Source of the DNA: Chromobotia macracanthus
Lineage: Eukaryota > Chordata > Actinopteri > Cypriniformes > Botiidae
Assembly (NCBI GenBank): GCA_036877525.1
Contig: JAZGTH010000048.1
Coordinates: forward strand, 62,001 to 126,000
Length of the DNA stretch: 64,000 nt
Reading direction: 5' to 3'
Below are positions 47,301-59,760 of this stretch, in pieces (position 1 is the stretch's first letter; every line of letters starts with the position of its first letter). The position numbers and the translations under genes are program-made. Under the pieces are notes generated by a model, which saw only the letters and a program-made list of their open reading frames with translations, was not told where the DNA came from and made no database searches.

Positions 47301-50300
47301 CTTAACCGCCACCCTTACCGAAGTGTTTATATTCAGCATTTCGCAATAAATTCTGTCAAAACATGGCAATGGTGAAGCGGGTTGCTATAGTTACAAAATC
47401 ACCCACAGTAAAAGGAAATGAAATTACAAACATTGCATTTGCATTTGAATTGTCACAACTTTTACCCACACAAATAGAAAACGCAAGTGCAAATTGTCCT
47501 TAATAACTCTCCATTGGGGAGATTCAAAAGGAGCCAAACAAGGATTGAGCGGAAAAGCCTGCTCTCAAGCAGATACAGCAGCTTAACTTCAAAACAGAGG
47601 TGGCCAGAGCCAAGCAGCGAGCAGAGAGCTGGGCACCGAGCAGGTGATGGTGTAGTTGGCCAGGGGGAAGCTGTTAGCAAACAGGCCAGTAAGGAGGAGC
47701 AGGGCAGGAAAGGCTGGACCCAGATGGAACAGGACCAAGGTCAGGTGTCGTGGAAGAGAGAGAACTCATGGAACAGCACCAGGCAAAGGACACCTGGAAG
47801 ACAGGACTTTGTTAGGCACTGGAATCAGGACAGAACAAAACTAGACTGACTAGACACGACCAGCAGGACAACAAAGGAGAAACACCAACAACAGATCTGG
47901 ACAGATCATCTCTCAGGCTGAGGGGAGTTTGGGCAAAGGAATCGTGGAACAGGCAAACACAAACTGCCGGAGATCCACCCTCATGGAAGGCCACCAAAAT
48001 CACTGTTAAATGACTGTCAGCAATATCCGAACACCTGAGTGACAGACTAGCTTGGAAGCGTGACCCCACTCATCTGGCTTCCTCTACTTGCTGTTCAATG
48101 CCCCAGATGAGAAAGCCTACCACCACCTCATCAGGAAGAATGGTCTCGGATAGAGTCTCCTTCTCTGGAGGCATAAACTGACAGAATAGGGCATCAGGTT
48201 TAACATTCTTGGACCCTGGCGGTGGGAAAAATAGAAGCACAGATGCACCTTAGGGTACTATTCCTCCCATGCAATTACAATAAATTGGCACTAACAATTT
48301 TCACAGTATTACAAGTCTTTTAAAGCCACATGACAGCTTTGCGTAAGGAAAGTGCCAAAATGTAAGTCAGAATTCACTGCATATTTTCTTCTTCAGTAAA
48401 CTGTCAAGAACTGGATCACCCTATAGGCTTTATGTCGAATATTACATGCAAAAACAGGTCCCATGGCGTCTGGTTCAGGGTTTATGTATGTGCTTTGTTA
48501 TAAGTGAAGCTATGTTAAATGGTGTTAAATAGTGGATACATAACAACAGAATTAACATTTTCATATGAGCTGTTTTTTAAATAATCTTAATCAAGAACGC
48601 ACCAAAACAGTAACATAAACCACAACAAACATGTTTTTCATGGATGTCTTATTAGGTGTGACTTATAATGTAATTACAGTATGCTTCTTCGATCTTGTCT
48701 CACATTGACAGGGCCATATTTTGAATTTACAGGAACAAAATTAAAAGAGTGGGCTCATAAACTCCCCCTAATTTTTGTGATTTTTTTTTTAGTAGGCCCA
48801 CCTCATCACAGGGCTAGAGATAACATTCCTGATTACTCCCCCTAAGGACAGTCTTGCACATTGATATGACAAGCACTGCTCAATAGAGAGTGACTTATGA
48901 GGGTGTTCTGTGCTGTAGATGTTTGTGTTTCTGATAATAAATACACAGACATTAGACTTAAATCTCTCAGTTAGACTAATTCTCCCAGTTGGCTCAGCTA
49001 TCACAAGCTTTTATCATGTTTATTGACTATGAAAGATTAGATGGATAGATGGGTAGTATTGTTGACAGATGAGTTTTTTATAAAGAGACTGTAAACAGCT
49101 TATAAGGTTATTGAACAAATTTATCAACTGCTGTTATGATACGTTTTAACACTTGTTTAATCTCTTCGACAAGTGTCTTAAATCATCTTAATGTGCATCT
49201 TTGAATTTGAATGAAAGTGAAATGTTTCTTTTCTGTCTTACAGCTGAAAAAGTGACATCTCTTGGGAAAGACTGGCACAAATTCTGTCTAAAATGTGAAC
49301 GCTGCAATAGGACCCTGAATCCAGGAGGGCATGCAGAGGTAAGAGAAAGACGAAAGGATGAAAAGGGATGAAAGTGTTAAAGATCAAACTTTACACTGGG
49401 CAGTATAACGAGCTTCTGTATACAATGTGATGTTACAGTATGAGCACATCTAAAAAATACTGGGAAACACAGAGTGAGCTGCTGCAGGAAAGTGCGTAGT
49501 ACACATTTTCCTAAACATGAGACATTCAGAAAAAGGGGATTCAAAATAACTTGTTGCACACATTTTCTACAATTAAATGTTGTATGTATTATCTTGAGTA
49601 GTCTTGACAAGGCTTTTTGGTTCTAAGCCTTGTGGACATACTATTTAAGTTTAATGTACATAAAAGACTGCGCAGATTGTAGATTATACTGTTGCAAAGA
49701 CAAGATTTGGTCATTTTGATTTCTTAGCATGCTTTTCATGGGACTGATTAATTAGAGTGTCAATATCAAGTGTTTTTTATGCACTTTTAATCAAGACAAG
49801 TGTGAGACTTATTAATGTTAAGTATTTTGTTCTTTTGATATTTGTGTTGAGGTTGCTACTGTGCTGAAGAGTAGAGCATTTACTGTGGACAGGCTAAGAT
49901 GCTGAGAACAGGCCTATTTAAAACAATCATGCGTGTTGAAATCAGAAGGCATAGCAATGATAATGCTAGTGCTGTGATTAGCTCTTGCTAATGTGTGAGT
50001 GCCCTGTTGTAGGATTAAGTAATTATGTAAGTAATTATGAGCTAAAAGGCATATTTTGTTACAGTTTCTGCACCTTTGTAATGAACCTTTAGTTTGACAC
50101 TCTCTATTTTGGGTTTGAATTTAAGTTGTACATTTTCTGTTTTCATTCCATCCATCCTTATCCACTTATCCGGAGCTGGGTCAGAAAGGCAACAGGCTAA
50201 GCGGGGAAGCCCACACATCCTTTTCCTGGCTACTTCCTTCAGATCCTCCTGGTGGATTTCAAGGCATTCCCAGGACAATTGTGAGATATAATCCCTCCAG

Positions 50301-53300
50301 AGAATCCTGGGTCTGCCCCAGAGTCTCTCCCAATTGGACATGCCTGGAACACATACCTAAAAAGACATCCAGGAGACATTTTTACCAGGTGCCCAAACCA
50401 CCTGAACTGGCATCTTTCGATGCACAGGAGCAGTGGCTCTACTCCAAGCCCTCCACTTGGGGCAACACACTCAGAGGGGACATTCCACCTTTTTCACACT
50501 CAACTGCAAACCTGCAAACAGCAGTTGTTGCAGGTCACAGCTCAACATGGTCATCAGGACAACATCATCCCCAAATAGCAGAGATGACACCCTGAGGCCT
50601 ATAAACTGTTTCCTGATGTTATACAATGCAAATCTGCATTAGCGTGTTGTTGTGGCAATGTGGTCAGAAAATGTCAGCTGGTCATCAAAAACTACACCAA
50701 GGTTTCTGGCTGTCCTTGTTGGTGTTAAGGTTGTGGAGCCAAGCTGGGCAGTGAAATTGTGTAAGGCAGTAGGGTTACCTGGAGAGATGAGAAGTTCAGG
50801 TTGAGTAGGTTGAGTTGTAGGTTTTGTCATCCAAGCCGAGATGTCTTCCAGACAGATGGATATATATGCCATTACTGTGTGATTATCAATTTGAAAGGAG
50901 AAGAAGATCTGGGTATCAACGGCATAGCAGTGACATATCAGTAGCTGTGTAATTGTATAATAGGACCTAATGATGTGGCGTAGATGGAAAACAGAAGTGG
51001 TCCAAGGACTGATCCTTGAGGGAACCCTGTGATCTTTCAGGGACACCCTGAAAGATCTATCGAAAAGGTAGGACTGAAACCACTGGAGTGCAGATCTTTG
51101 GATCCCCAGTGAGGACAGAGTGTTAAGGAGGATCTGGTGATTGACCGTGTCAAAGTCTGCAGACAGATCTAGTAGCATTAGCATGGAGGATTTGGACTCC
51201 ATCTTAGCTGTCCACAAGGCGGTGACAGACAGACAATCCTCTCATTCATTTTTGCTATGAATGAGAGGATTGAAACATGTCTGTAGTTGTTAGTAACGTA
51301 AGTGAAGAGTGTGGGAGGAGGGAGAGGACAGAGGTTGTCTAGACAGGATGTTAGTTTTGAGCAAAGTGTCCGTAGCAGTGTTCAACATCTAAGGATAAAA
51401 ATTGTGAAGATGAGACTGCATGGGCAAGGGAAAACTAATTAAACTAACAAAGGTCTAGGTGAAATTAAAAAGTGATCTGAAGTATGAAGAGGGGAAACAG
51501 TAATCTTGTCTGTGGTACAGTTGCGAATGAAGTTGAGTTGGTTGCCAGATTTGTGAGTTCCTGAAGTCTCAAGGAGAGAGAGGCCAAATGAGGTGAGTAG
51601 CTCTTGCTCTGCTCTGCTTACCTCTTTGCCTCATCATCACATCAGTATACATTCAAATAGGTACAGTTTAAGTTTAGCATTTTTGAATTGACAAATAAAG
51701 CAATCAACGTCTATGTTGACAGTGACTGTTTGAAGCAACCCAACTCTTTAAAATTACCATTACATTAAGTAAAGAACTTTACTATTGTTTGAACTGCTTG
51801 GCAATGGAATGCTTTAAAGCTTGGGTAACAGAGTATTTCATTTAAATTTAAAATGTTGGGGTGTTGAAAGTTTGATGTTTGGAGTTTAACATTACTTGTG
51901 AAGTTTGTTCACTTTTGAAGTGCCCACTTCTGGATTTGCTATTGGAGCAAACCATGTATATTTTTTTATTAGATTGAATTATCTGAGTTTGAAAGCATTA
52001 AGCCTAAACATGCCTAAGAAAAGTTTTAAACAACCTTGCACAGCAAGCAGAGGCAAACTTGGTGTGTACACAAAAAAATAAATGAATGAATTAAAGGAAT
52101 TAGTAAAGAGTGGAAATACTGATGCTGACACCATAGACTGAGCGGAATATAAGATCAAAGTACTGTCAGGGCAATATAAGTGCATTTAAAATTTCATAGG
52201 CAGTACTGTGATGTCATATGCTGATCGACAGCGCAGCACCGCTTGTAGTAGAACACACCTATTTACTGTCTGTCTGTTATTTTTGTATATTTAATGATGC
52301 TCAACACCATTGGATTAGTGGGCTGTCAATTTCACAATGCTCAATGACATTGGATCAAAACGCAGTCAATCACTGCTTGACATGGATCATCTGCGCTGCC
52401 AATCAGCATATGTATGCGGAATACACAGCTCAAACAAGAGAAGTGTGACTGCAGATCACATTTGTGTATATTGTTAGTAAGCAAGTCCTCAGTGGTGACT
52501 TCAGCAGGCTTAAAGGCTGAAAAGCTGAAAAGGCAGCCCTCTTGAAGAAAAAAAAACATGCTTTGAAAAGAAATTGAAGTGCAATGGAACAAGTGCAACT
52601 TAAAACAGACTTAGCTGCAACTGATGCCAAAGTCCATGTTTTAAGGAGCATTGATAGAGAATCTGTAAAATCTTCAGCACCTTCACCAGGAGATGGTATG
52701 AATGCTTATTTGGACAAACATCATGAAATTCATCATGAAAGCCACCAAAGTCTGTTCAAATGACAAGGCTAAAGCAGACCAATGAAGATGCAGGATGGAC
52801 CTCTATACTACATGTCTACAAGTTCAAGTCACAGTGTGGGTGCAATTGCTGATGTTACTGTGCAACAGCAAAATATGTCTTTGTTTCTTTTAAGAGAGTT
52901 TTCTGTATTCAATGATGAACCTTTAAAATTTAGGCCATGCATGCAGGTATTTGAATGCATTATATTGAAAATAAAACTAGCAATAACCAAGACAGGCTAT
53001 ATTACCTTGAACAGTACATTTCACGCCAATATAAGGAGCTGGTTAGAAGTTGTCATCATATGGATGCAGGCTAAGGATATGCAGAGGCAAAGACTGTTGG
53101 AGCTCCATTTTGGCCATTAAATTCAATTAAATTCAATGCAACTTTATTTGTATAGCGCTTTTACAATGTGGCATTGTCTCAAAGCCGCTTTACAGGGAGG
53201 AAGAAGGAAAAAAACAAGGAAATATATACAATGATACAACATATGTAACAACAGTATGTCAATTATCAATCAATTATCAATAATTAATTATCAAGTCAGA

Positions 53301-56300
53301 TATTTACTATGGCGTGTCAACTGAATATTACCAATGAATATTACCAATGCTTATGTAGAAAAGGTGTTAAACTGGAATAACATCCTATTAGACAATGGAA
53401 TTCTGCAATTCTCTTTTCTCTGTGGATGCTGAAAATTTTTAGATATATGGATGAACAAAACCTTCCATCAAACCTGAGAATTCTTATCTCAAATCTGCCT
53501 TGCAAAGTAAGAAAAAGGTAGAGATCACATGCTTATGAATCATGGAACATACAGAAATGAGGTCCAGATTTGATGACCTTGTTCACTCCTTGCATTGGCA
53601 GGCCAGGATTCTACAAGAGACAACTTTTGAAAATATTCAAGATATTTTAAAAGGTGTCAAAGGCCCCCACCAAACCTATTTAATGCTCTAAAGAGAAAAG
53701 CAAAAGGAACATTGTCTCCACAACAGTATCAAACGGACCATGTAAATAGTTTTACAGCAGAGTATGTAATGTCAAAATACTGTCTTGTATGTGATGGTGA
53801 GCATGGGATTGTGTTATGTCAAGAGCTGACCACATAATGCCACATAATGCAAAGAATGAACTTCTAAGGAACAAAGGCATCTGCTTTGGTTGTTTGGTTT
53901 AAAGGTACATGAGTAAGGATTGTAAGAACAGACTTGTTCAGTGTGTTCAAATGACATCCCATCTTGTACATACATCAGCATGAAAGGAAAAGTGGCATGA
54001 TTAAAAGTGAGTTCATTGCCTATGGAAAAGATTTTCTGTAGTGATAATCACTGTACTCTTCCATTAGTCACTTCATAAAAATTCCGGATGGTTGTACATC
54101 AGCAACAACAGAGCTGTTTTGACTTCCATCCAAGAGTCTAAAAGGGCCAAGGACATAAACAATTGACCTTTGAAAATCTGCCAGCTGAAAGAACCCTGGG
54201 TGTACAATGGTGTGTTCAGGAAGATACCTATAAATTCCAGGTACAATCAAGGAGCATCCATGTAGCAGACGTGGGATTTAGTCCATGGTCAGCTTCATAT
54301 TTGATCCACTTGGATTCCTTGCACCTCACTTTCTTTGCAAAGCATATCGGTCAGGATTTATGCAAGCTAAACATTGGATGGGATGAAGAAGTACAACATA
54401 TACATGCCCAATCCAGTGGTGGCAGATTCTTCTAGGAGTGCGGGAATTTAAGGTCAATCAGTGTCATACCAGACATCTTTGGGAATGTAAACACTGCATA
54501 GTTGCACTACTTTTGTGATGCAAGTGATACTGTATATGGCACTCTTTCATATCTTAGTCTGACCAGCCATGACAAAGTTCATGTGACCTTTGTAATAAAG
54601 AATGCCAGAGTTGCCCCCTTTGAAATTAATAGCCACATCAAGAAGGGAAATCACTGCTGTGGTTTGGCTGTACACATGGACAGGGTGTTGTCTGAGGAGA
54701 TGCATATGCAGTTGGAAAAACCTTTGTTCTGGACAGACTGTATAACTGTTCTACAGTAAACCCACAATGAAAAAAAGAATCCTAAACAAGATGGCAATGC
54801 CTAATTAGCAAAAACTCTCTGCAACTCTCCCAAAGGTCCATCATGTTTAAAAGCTTTTACTTCATCATATCCATCATAAAGTTGGCCACAGTGAAAGGAA
54901 TAGCATACTATCCAGGCTCAGACAAAAATACTGGATTCCTTGTACCAACAATCTGACCAGGAAGATCATTTATGAATGTACTACATGCAGATAAACCAAC
55001 ATATTTGCAGAAGAGCAGAAAATGTCAGATTTGCCTTTTGATAGATTGACTTGTGTTCTTCCACTCTTCACCCATGTAGGGGTAATTACTTTGGAATAAT
55101 AAAAATTGTGGCATTGTAAAACATTATATAGTGATTTTTACACATTAAGAAGTAGCTCATACTTGCATCAATTCATTCAGATGCTTCATTGCCAGACAAT
55201 TGAACAAACTTTGTTTCTATGGAAAGTTAAAAGAAGCTCTGAAATTGTGGAATGTGCCTTTAACAATGTTAGTAATAGTAATAATTCTTACAAAATAATT
55301 CATTTTGCTAAAATATTTTTTGTTGGACAATGAATCTACCAAATGTAAAATTTTAAACCTACAAGTGACTATATAGATGTCACAAAGACAAATGTACAAG
55401 ATTCTGTGGGCTACTTGCAAGGAAACTATGTATCCCCTTATTAATTTGAAACTATTAACAGCAAATTTGAGGATGACAAATTTTTACTCCTACCAGGCTA
55501 AATTTGTCTGCTGTAACTACTTAGATATAACTGTCTTGCTATTATAACAATCTGTCCACTTTCTCATTTTGTTTTTCTTGCTTTTGTCTTTTTTCTCCTC
55601 TGTTTCTCAATCCTTCTTTTCTTCCACATCACACACAAGTATATTGCATTTAACTAGAACATTACACCTAATCTGATAAAAAAGAGTATTTGTAATGTCT
55701 ATAAATGTAATATAAGGTTGGAGAGAATTCATATTTTATGACCAAATATCAATACAATTCTTGTATGTAAACTCATTGTGATTTTCACTGCAGTGAAGTG
55801 GGCAAAATAAAAGCTGTTTCCATCAACCGTGTGTTCATGACCACCTATATACTTTCTCACGTGGTTCTTGTTGTCATTCTGCTGACTCCATCCTGTTCTC
55901 ATTTCTTCTCTGCCTCTCAAACCTCATCTCTCCCCGTGTTGTCAACCAAAAGGCAATCATTTGTCTCAATGAAATCAATGAAATGCAATCATTTGACAAT
56001 GAAATGAGTATAAAATAGTGACTAAAGGTGTCCCATTAGAACTACATTGTAACACACATTGTTATCTGCAGGGCATAGAATGCTGGTAAATATCATTCAG
56101 TACAGATGTTTACTTTTAAGAGTTAGAGAATACTTCATCCTTTTCATCTTTGGACAGCACATGTGTTAATTTTTGATGACAACTGGCAACAATGACAGGA
56201 ACTGTGTGATTAATCTCAGTAATGTTGTGTTTATGTACTGTTAATAGCATGATGGGAAGCCATACTGCCACAAGCCATGCTATGCTGCCCTCTATGGACC

Positions 56301-57847
56301 AAAAGGTGCAGTATATCTAATTAGATCCTTGAATCTTTTGGTTCTTTAACTGTGGTGCATGCAGGAACTAGGACACTCTTGCTTTGATGCTACACATTTT
56401 TTAATAAGACGGGCATCCTGCACAAGACATGCTTCACCATTTAAATCTCTGATCTTGAGATATGGATTGACTCAATTTTAAAAACATGAGCACTATGTGA
56501 ATTGAAAAGCCATATTAAATATTAATATGTTGAAATGTATGCACAGAGAAACATACTGATTCAACAGATGTTTTAAAAAGACATAAGGTTTGTCGTGTTT
56601 TGGTTCTGAAGGTGTAAATATTGGTGGGGCTGGTTCATATGTCTATAATACATCTGTCAGTGATGCCCCTGCTACTGTTGCTGTGGAAACCAAGCCCAAA
56701 GCACTTGCTTCTACCAGGGGCCCAGTGAAGGGTAAGTTTGTCCAAAATATCCTTTGCCGCTGTTCTACACTAATCTAGATTCTAATATGGTGATGTAATG
56801 GTCATTTACTTACATACCTTTTACATACGTTTTATGCTGAAACATGTAAAATATGCAATAATAATGTGTAATAATGTTTATAGTTTAAATTGCCAAAAAT
56901 ATCCTGTTTTAGTTTTAGACAAAGTGGAGAATGTTCATAAATTCCTTGTTTAATTTATTATTTTGCATTCATGATAAAGTGATATTTATTACAATAGTTG
57001 TTTTACCTAATCTTCTTTATTTTCTTCAGCTGCAAGTTTCAGTTCATTCTCTGGTGAGCCAAACATCTGCCCAAGGTGCAACAAAACTGTGTACTTTGGT
57101 ACGCACAAACATTCAGACAGACAAGTGCACCAAATATGGATTTAAGCTGGAGCTTGTGTATACAGTAATGCATGGACCAAAATTACCATGTTTTGGAGTT
57201 GCCTGACTCAAAAGCATATGTGTGTCTTTTTGTGTGTTCTGTTTTAGCTGAAAAGGTGACCTCCCTGGGAAAAGACTGGCACAGACCCTGTCTGCACTGT
57301 GAGAGGTGCTGTAAGACTTTGGCCCCAGGCAGCCATGCAGAGGTGAGAGATGGAGAGAGCATAACACGCTGCATATTTCCTGCCGTACTTTCAATAATCA
57401 GATTATAACAGACATCCGAATACATATCGCATAAAGATGTACCTCCTATCTCAGTACAAAGACAAATATTCTTTCTGTAAACATAATAAGGTACAGATAA
57501 AATTGGTCTAGAATTAAAATGATATAGCAGTACATACAGTTTTGAAATGACAGATCAATACAAGTTGATTTATATGGGTTTTGTTTTCAAACTGCAGCAT
57601 GACGGCCAACCCTACTGTCATAAACCATGTTACGCTGTTCTCTTTGGGCCAAAAGGTACATTTTTCAATTTCATTCTTCAAATAATCAATCAAAATAGAT
57701 CAGAAAGTGTCAGTGTCAATGTCAGTGCATTAATATAATATTAAAACCTGCTATCAGAGCATAATGTTGTTTTTGTGTTTAGGAGTAAACATTGGAGGTG
57801 TTGGGAGTTACATATATGAGGATCCAAACACTGAAAGCCAACCTTAG
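44319..57847 (+). CDS. crip2: crip2: cysteine-rich protein 2, two LIM domains (8 exons, 200 aa)
   Basis: CRIP2 is a small LIM-only zinc protein, known from vertebrate heart and vascular tissue, that works as a protein-protein adaptor. Coding exons: 44319-44361, 49244-49338, 56248-56305, 56612-56731, 57030-57098, 57248-57342, 57598-57655, 57783-57847. All introns are GT-AG and all junctions phase 1 or compatible, giving 603 nt. LIM1 has C5, C8, H26, C29, C32, C35, C53, C57. LIM2 has C119, C122, H140, C143, C146, C149, C167, C171. Both have full zinc-ligand spacing. A glycine-rich GVNIGG segment follows each LIM, and a ~40-aa linker joins the halves. The repeated 95- and 58-bp exon pairs reflect the duplicated LIM. 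Human CRIP2 is 208 aa. The start MASKCPKC matches the CRIP2 rather than the CRIP3 N-terminus. Start and ends are well supported. Confidence 0.95.
44362..49243 (+). other. crip2: crip2 intron 1 (4.9 kb)
   Basis: GT-AG intron containing one SINE-like copy (46413-46550) and otherwise AT-rich sequence. 47500-48250 has higher GC and may be an unrecognised dispersed repeat. No exon-like open frame with family motifs is seen. Confidence 0.85.
46413..46550 (+). mobile_element. tRNA-derived SINE fragment
   Basis: CCTGTAGCACAACTGGTAGA (A box) and TCATGGGTTTAATTACC (decayed B box) are followed by a TGGACAAAATGTATTGAATG body and a GCACTCTGACTCACTTTAGG tail. The order matches a common teleost tRNA-derived SINE known from memory. 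The copy is diverged and probably inactive. Confidence 0.55.
49244..49338 (+). CDS. crip2: crip2 coding exon 2
   Basis: A 95-bp exon with acceptor TTACAG and donor GTAAGA. It encodes EKVTSLGKDWHKFCLKCERC and the rest of the first LIM up to GGHAE. Its length equals that of exon 6. Confidence 0.95.
50094..50640 (-). pseudogene. Non-LTR RT fragment, Rex1/RTE-like 3' region
   Basis: Minus-strand translation gives LLFGDDVVL (a degraded FADD box) near 50570, then near the C-terminus GRPRILWRDYISQLSWECLE and LPRLACCLSDPAPDKW. This is the conserved end of a very common teleost LINE protein. Frames shift between the two parts, so it is a dead 5'-truncated copy. The clade name is from memory. Confidence 0.65.
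50641..51230 (-). pseudogene. L2-like LINE RT fragment (antisense in crip2 intron 2)
   Basis: The minus-strand frame 51217-50639 (192 aa) carries MLLDLSADFDTVNHQILLNT (RT motif A region), a FQSYLFDRSFRVSL motif, CHCYAVDTQIFFS (decayed YADD box) and ARNLGVVFDDQLTFSDHI. Reduced length and altered catalytic residues show it is a relic. It abuts the Rex1-like fragment. Confidence 0.75.
52460..54760 (+). pseudogene. Decayed BEL/Pao LTR retrotransposon (gag to RNase H)
   Basis: Fragments lie in order on the plus strand in different frames: a gag N-terminal part ~52595-52760; FNDEPLKFRP ~52910; YYLEQYISRQYKELVRS ~53000; a zinc-knuckle-like GICFGC ... SKDCKN ~53877-53932; an RT-region ENLPAERTLGVQWCV ~54165-54210; and MHYFCDASDTVYGTLSYLSL at 54502, the RNase H start typical of BEL/Pao. 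Many stops and shifts are present, and most of RT and all of integrase are absent or unrecognisable. A separate dispersed repeat (53115-53235) is inserted in gag. Clearly dead. Confidence 0.7.
53115..53235 (+). repeat. Common teleost dispersed repeat inserted in BEL/Pao gag
   Basis: CAACTTTATTTGTATAGCGC then TTTTACAATGTGGCATTGTC and AAAGCCGCTTTACAG is a motif string found in very many fish loci. It splits the gag relic. Confidence 0.5.
56248..56305 (+). CDS. crip2: crip2 coding exon 3
   Basis: 58 bp. Encodes HDGKPYCHKPCYAALYGPK, with the last two zinc ligands of LIM1. Acceptor AATAG, donor GTGCAG. It is separated from exon 2 by a 6.9-kb intron rich in retroelement debris. Confidence 0.94.
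56612..56731 (+). CDS. crip2: crip2 coding exon 4 (linker)
   Basis: 120 bp. Encodes VNIGGAGSYVYN and the variable linker up to RGPVK. Acceptor TCTGAAG, donor GTAAGT. Confidence 0.92.
57030..57098 (+). CDS. crip2: crip2 coding exon 5
   Basis: 69 bp. Encodes AASFSSFSGEPNICPRCNK and TVYF, the start of LIM2. Acceptor TCTTCAG, donor GTACGC. Confidence 0.93.
57248..57342 (+). CDS. crip2: crip2 coding exon 6
   Basis: 95 bp. Encodes EKVTSLGKDWHRPCLHCERC through GSHAE of LIM2. Acceptor TTTTAG, donor GTGAGA. Confidence 0.95.
57598..57655 (+). CDS. crip2: crip2 coding exon 7
   Basis: 58 bp. Encodes HDGQPYCHKPCYAVLFGPK, the end of LIM2. Acceptor CTGCAG, donor GTACAT. Confidence 0.95.
57783..57847 (+). 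CDS. crip2: crip2 coding exon 8 and stop
   Basis: 65 bp. Encodes VNIGGVGSYIYEDPNTESQP and a TAG stop. The acceptor is TGTTTAG. Confidence 0.93.
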
Positions 57848-58314
57848 GAACCTCAGCTATTTGTTACAACAGCAGTATCTTTTAAGTTACTAAGTTAAAT
57901 TTAAACCTCTTGTTGCTTCTCTTTAGCCTGCACTGATTGTGTTAACCTACAGAGTGCCAATGACGTACTAATCATACTTATGTAAGCTAGCATGACAGGA
58001 ATATGTGTTTAGCTTTCTTGCTGTATTTATATGTGAATTATACATTTGAAGAACACAGTTTTACATTAAGCATTTCTTTAACAAATAACAAAATTAATAA
58101 CAAAATTAAAACCTTAAAGGTCTGTACCATTTTCATGCTATTAGTTAACGTTTTAGCAAACTAATTTAATGTACTGTGGATTATTGACAGCATCTGTTTT
58201 CTTAACTTTCCAGCTAAGTTCCATTAATGTATTTAATTGCAATTGCAAATATGGTATTTTTGTGTGTACTAAATGGTTTCATTTAATTTCAGTTTTTAAA
58301 AACTGAAAAATAAA
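57848..58314 (+). other. crip2: crip2 3' UTR with polyadenylation signal
   Basis: The first AATAAA after the crip2 stop is at 58309-58314, giving a predicted 3' UTR of about 480 nt. The extent is inferred. Confidence 0.5.
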
Positions 58315-58570
58315 AAAACATTGTTGGTCAAATCAATTTACAACACATTTTATTTAATGTGTAAAATTATGGAAACTGGAAACTTGTGTAGCCCTCAGGT
58401 ACAAACTAATGTTAGTGCTGCAAGAACTACACACGTCCTTCCGGTCATGTACAATGTCAGCAATGTGTCAACACAAAGGGTTGGTGATAAGGTAAACATT
58501 TTTGGCTAACGTTAGCATTTAATGAACCTGCAGTTAGCAAAGTAATTAATTGGTAATGTTGTGTACTGTG

Positions 58571-58582
58571 TGTGTATATATA

Positions 58583-58622
<40 letters not shown>
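58571..58622. repeat. (AT)n microsatellite downstream of crip2
   Basis: About 50 bp of nearly perfect AT dinucleotides, with one TTT interruption near 58585. Confidence 0.93.
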
Positions 58623-58627
<5 letters not shown>

Positions 58628-59290
58628 CTGATGACAAACTTTTGTCCATCACATATTATTCCTATTGCTTCTGGGTAACCCAGGCTATGGTAGTAGTTAT
58701 TGTTAGATTGCATAAGGATGAGCATTTGTCTGTATCGGAACATGGTCTAGATCATCATCTGGTCTAGATCAAGTGATCTAGACTGAATCCTGCTAACTTC
58801 AATGACCTTGGGGAAGTGAAAGACAGACAGACTTAAGGGTAGTGTACCATTCCATGCCATGCAATGTAGCTGGTCTTATGGGAAGTGTCTCAGTTTCCGG
58901 TTGACCTAATTAATGCAACCTAGCAATTTAACGGATTTGAGTCATAAAACCATATTACTATGTGTAGGCTAGATTAAATAGATGGGTCTTTAGTCTAGAT
59001 TTAAACTGACAGAGTGTGGTTGCCTCCCAGACAGTGCCAGGAAGGCTCTGAATAGAAAAATGACTTACAAGCTGCACTTGATTTTGAAATTATAGGTATT
59101 TTTAACAGGCCAGAATTTTGAGATTGCAGTGAACATGAAGGACTATATTGAGAGAAGAGCTTGTTCAGGTACTGGGAAGCTAAACTCAGGTACTGAGAAG
59201 CAAAAATTAGTAAGATTTTAAAGTTAATGTGATGACTAATGGACCTTCTCTGTTTGCCATGGACAGCATATGTCACAATTTTGGTATATT
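58623..59290. other. Intergenic, nothing recognised
   Basis: GTCTAGATCATCATCTGG contains a short TCTAGATCA repeat near 58745-58775. Otherwise no gene or known repeat is seen. Confidence 0.4.
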
Positions 59291-59294
59291 TTTA

Positions 59295-59760
59295 AGATGA
59301 AAAATAAGCCGTTCTACAGAGACTGCCCTCCTGTCTGTGGTTGAAAGCCTACGGCAGACAAGAGCCAACTCCATGTCATCTGTCCTAATTTATATTGACC
59401 TCTTTGCTGCGTTTGACACAGTGAACCACCAGATCCTGTTATTTTCACTTTCCAACCTTGGCATCTCTAGACCTGCACTCAACTGTTTCAGCTCATATCT
59501 CACAGACAGATCTTTCAAGGTATCATGAAGAGATGGGGAGTCAATGTCACACCAGCTGACCATCGGGGTCCGACAGGAATCAGTTCTTGCTCCTTTCCTC
59601 TTCTCAATATACACAGCTTCTCTAGGTGCAGTCATTAAAGCACATAACTTTTCAACTTTTCTTGTTTCAAGAGGGTTCAAAATCTGCAGGCACTGTCTGT
59701 ATTCAATGGGTGCCTCTAATTCAGTAGAGGATTTTCTCACATTATACTAATGGTGAATCG
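59295..59760 (+). pseudogene. L2-like LINE RT fragment
   Basis: The plus-strand frame contains VLIYIDLFAAFDTVNHQILL (RT motif A), FSSYLTDRSFKVS, a TGA, and then TIGVRQESVLAPFLFSIYTA (motif B region). The fragment ends before the catalytic YADD. Stop and frame breaks make it non-functional. Confidence 0.75.

Larger units (their letters stand above)
49339..56247 (+). other. crip2: crip2 intron 2 (6.9 kb), retroelement-rich
   Basis: GT-AG intron. It holds two LINE fragments in antisense (50094-51220) and a decayed BEL/Pao copy in sense orientation (about 52460-54760). Intervals 49339-50090, 51230-52450 and 54770-56247 show no recognised feature. Confidence 0.85.

Noticed and set aside
47462..48069. 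Several 60-120 aa frames in crip2 intron 1
   Set aside because: No domain, no splice-supported structure, and overlapping frames on both strands. More likely an unrecognised dispersed repeat of higher GC.
44319..57847. Assignment of the LIM gene to crip3 instead of crip2
   Set aside because: The MASKCPKC start, the GEPN(I/T)CPRC second LIM and the C-terminal SYIYE region fit CRIP2 better than remembered CRIP3, and linkage to a BEGAIN-like gene agrees.
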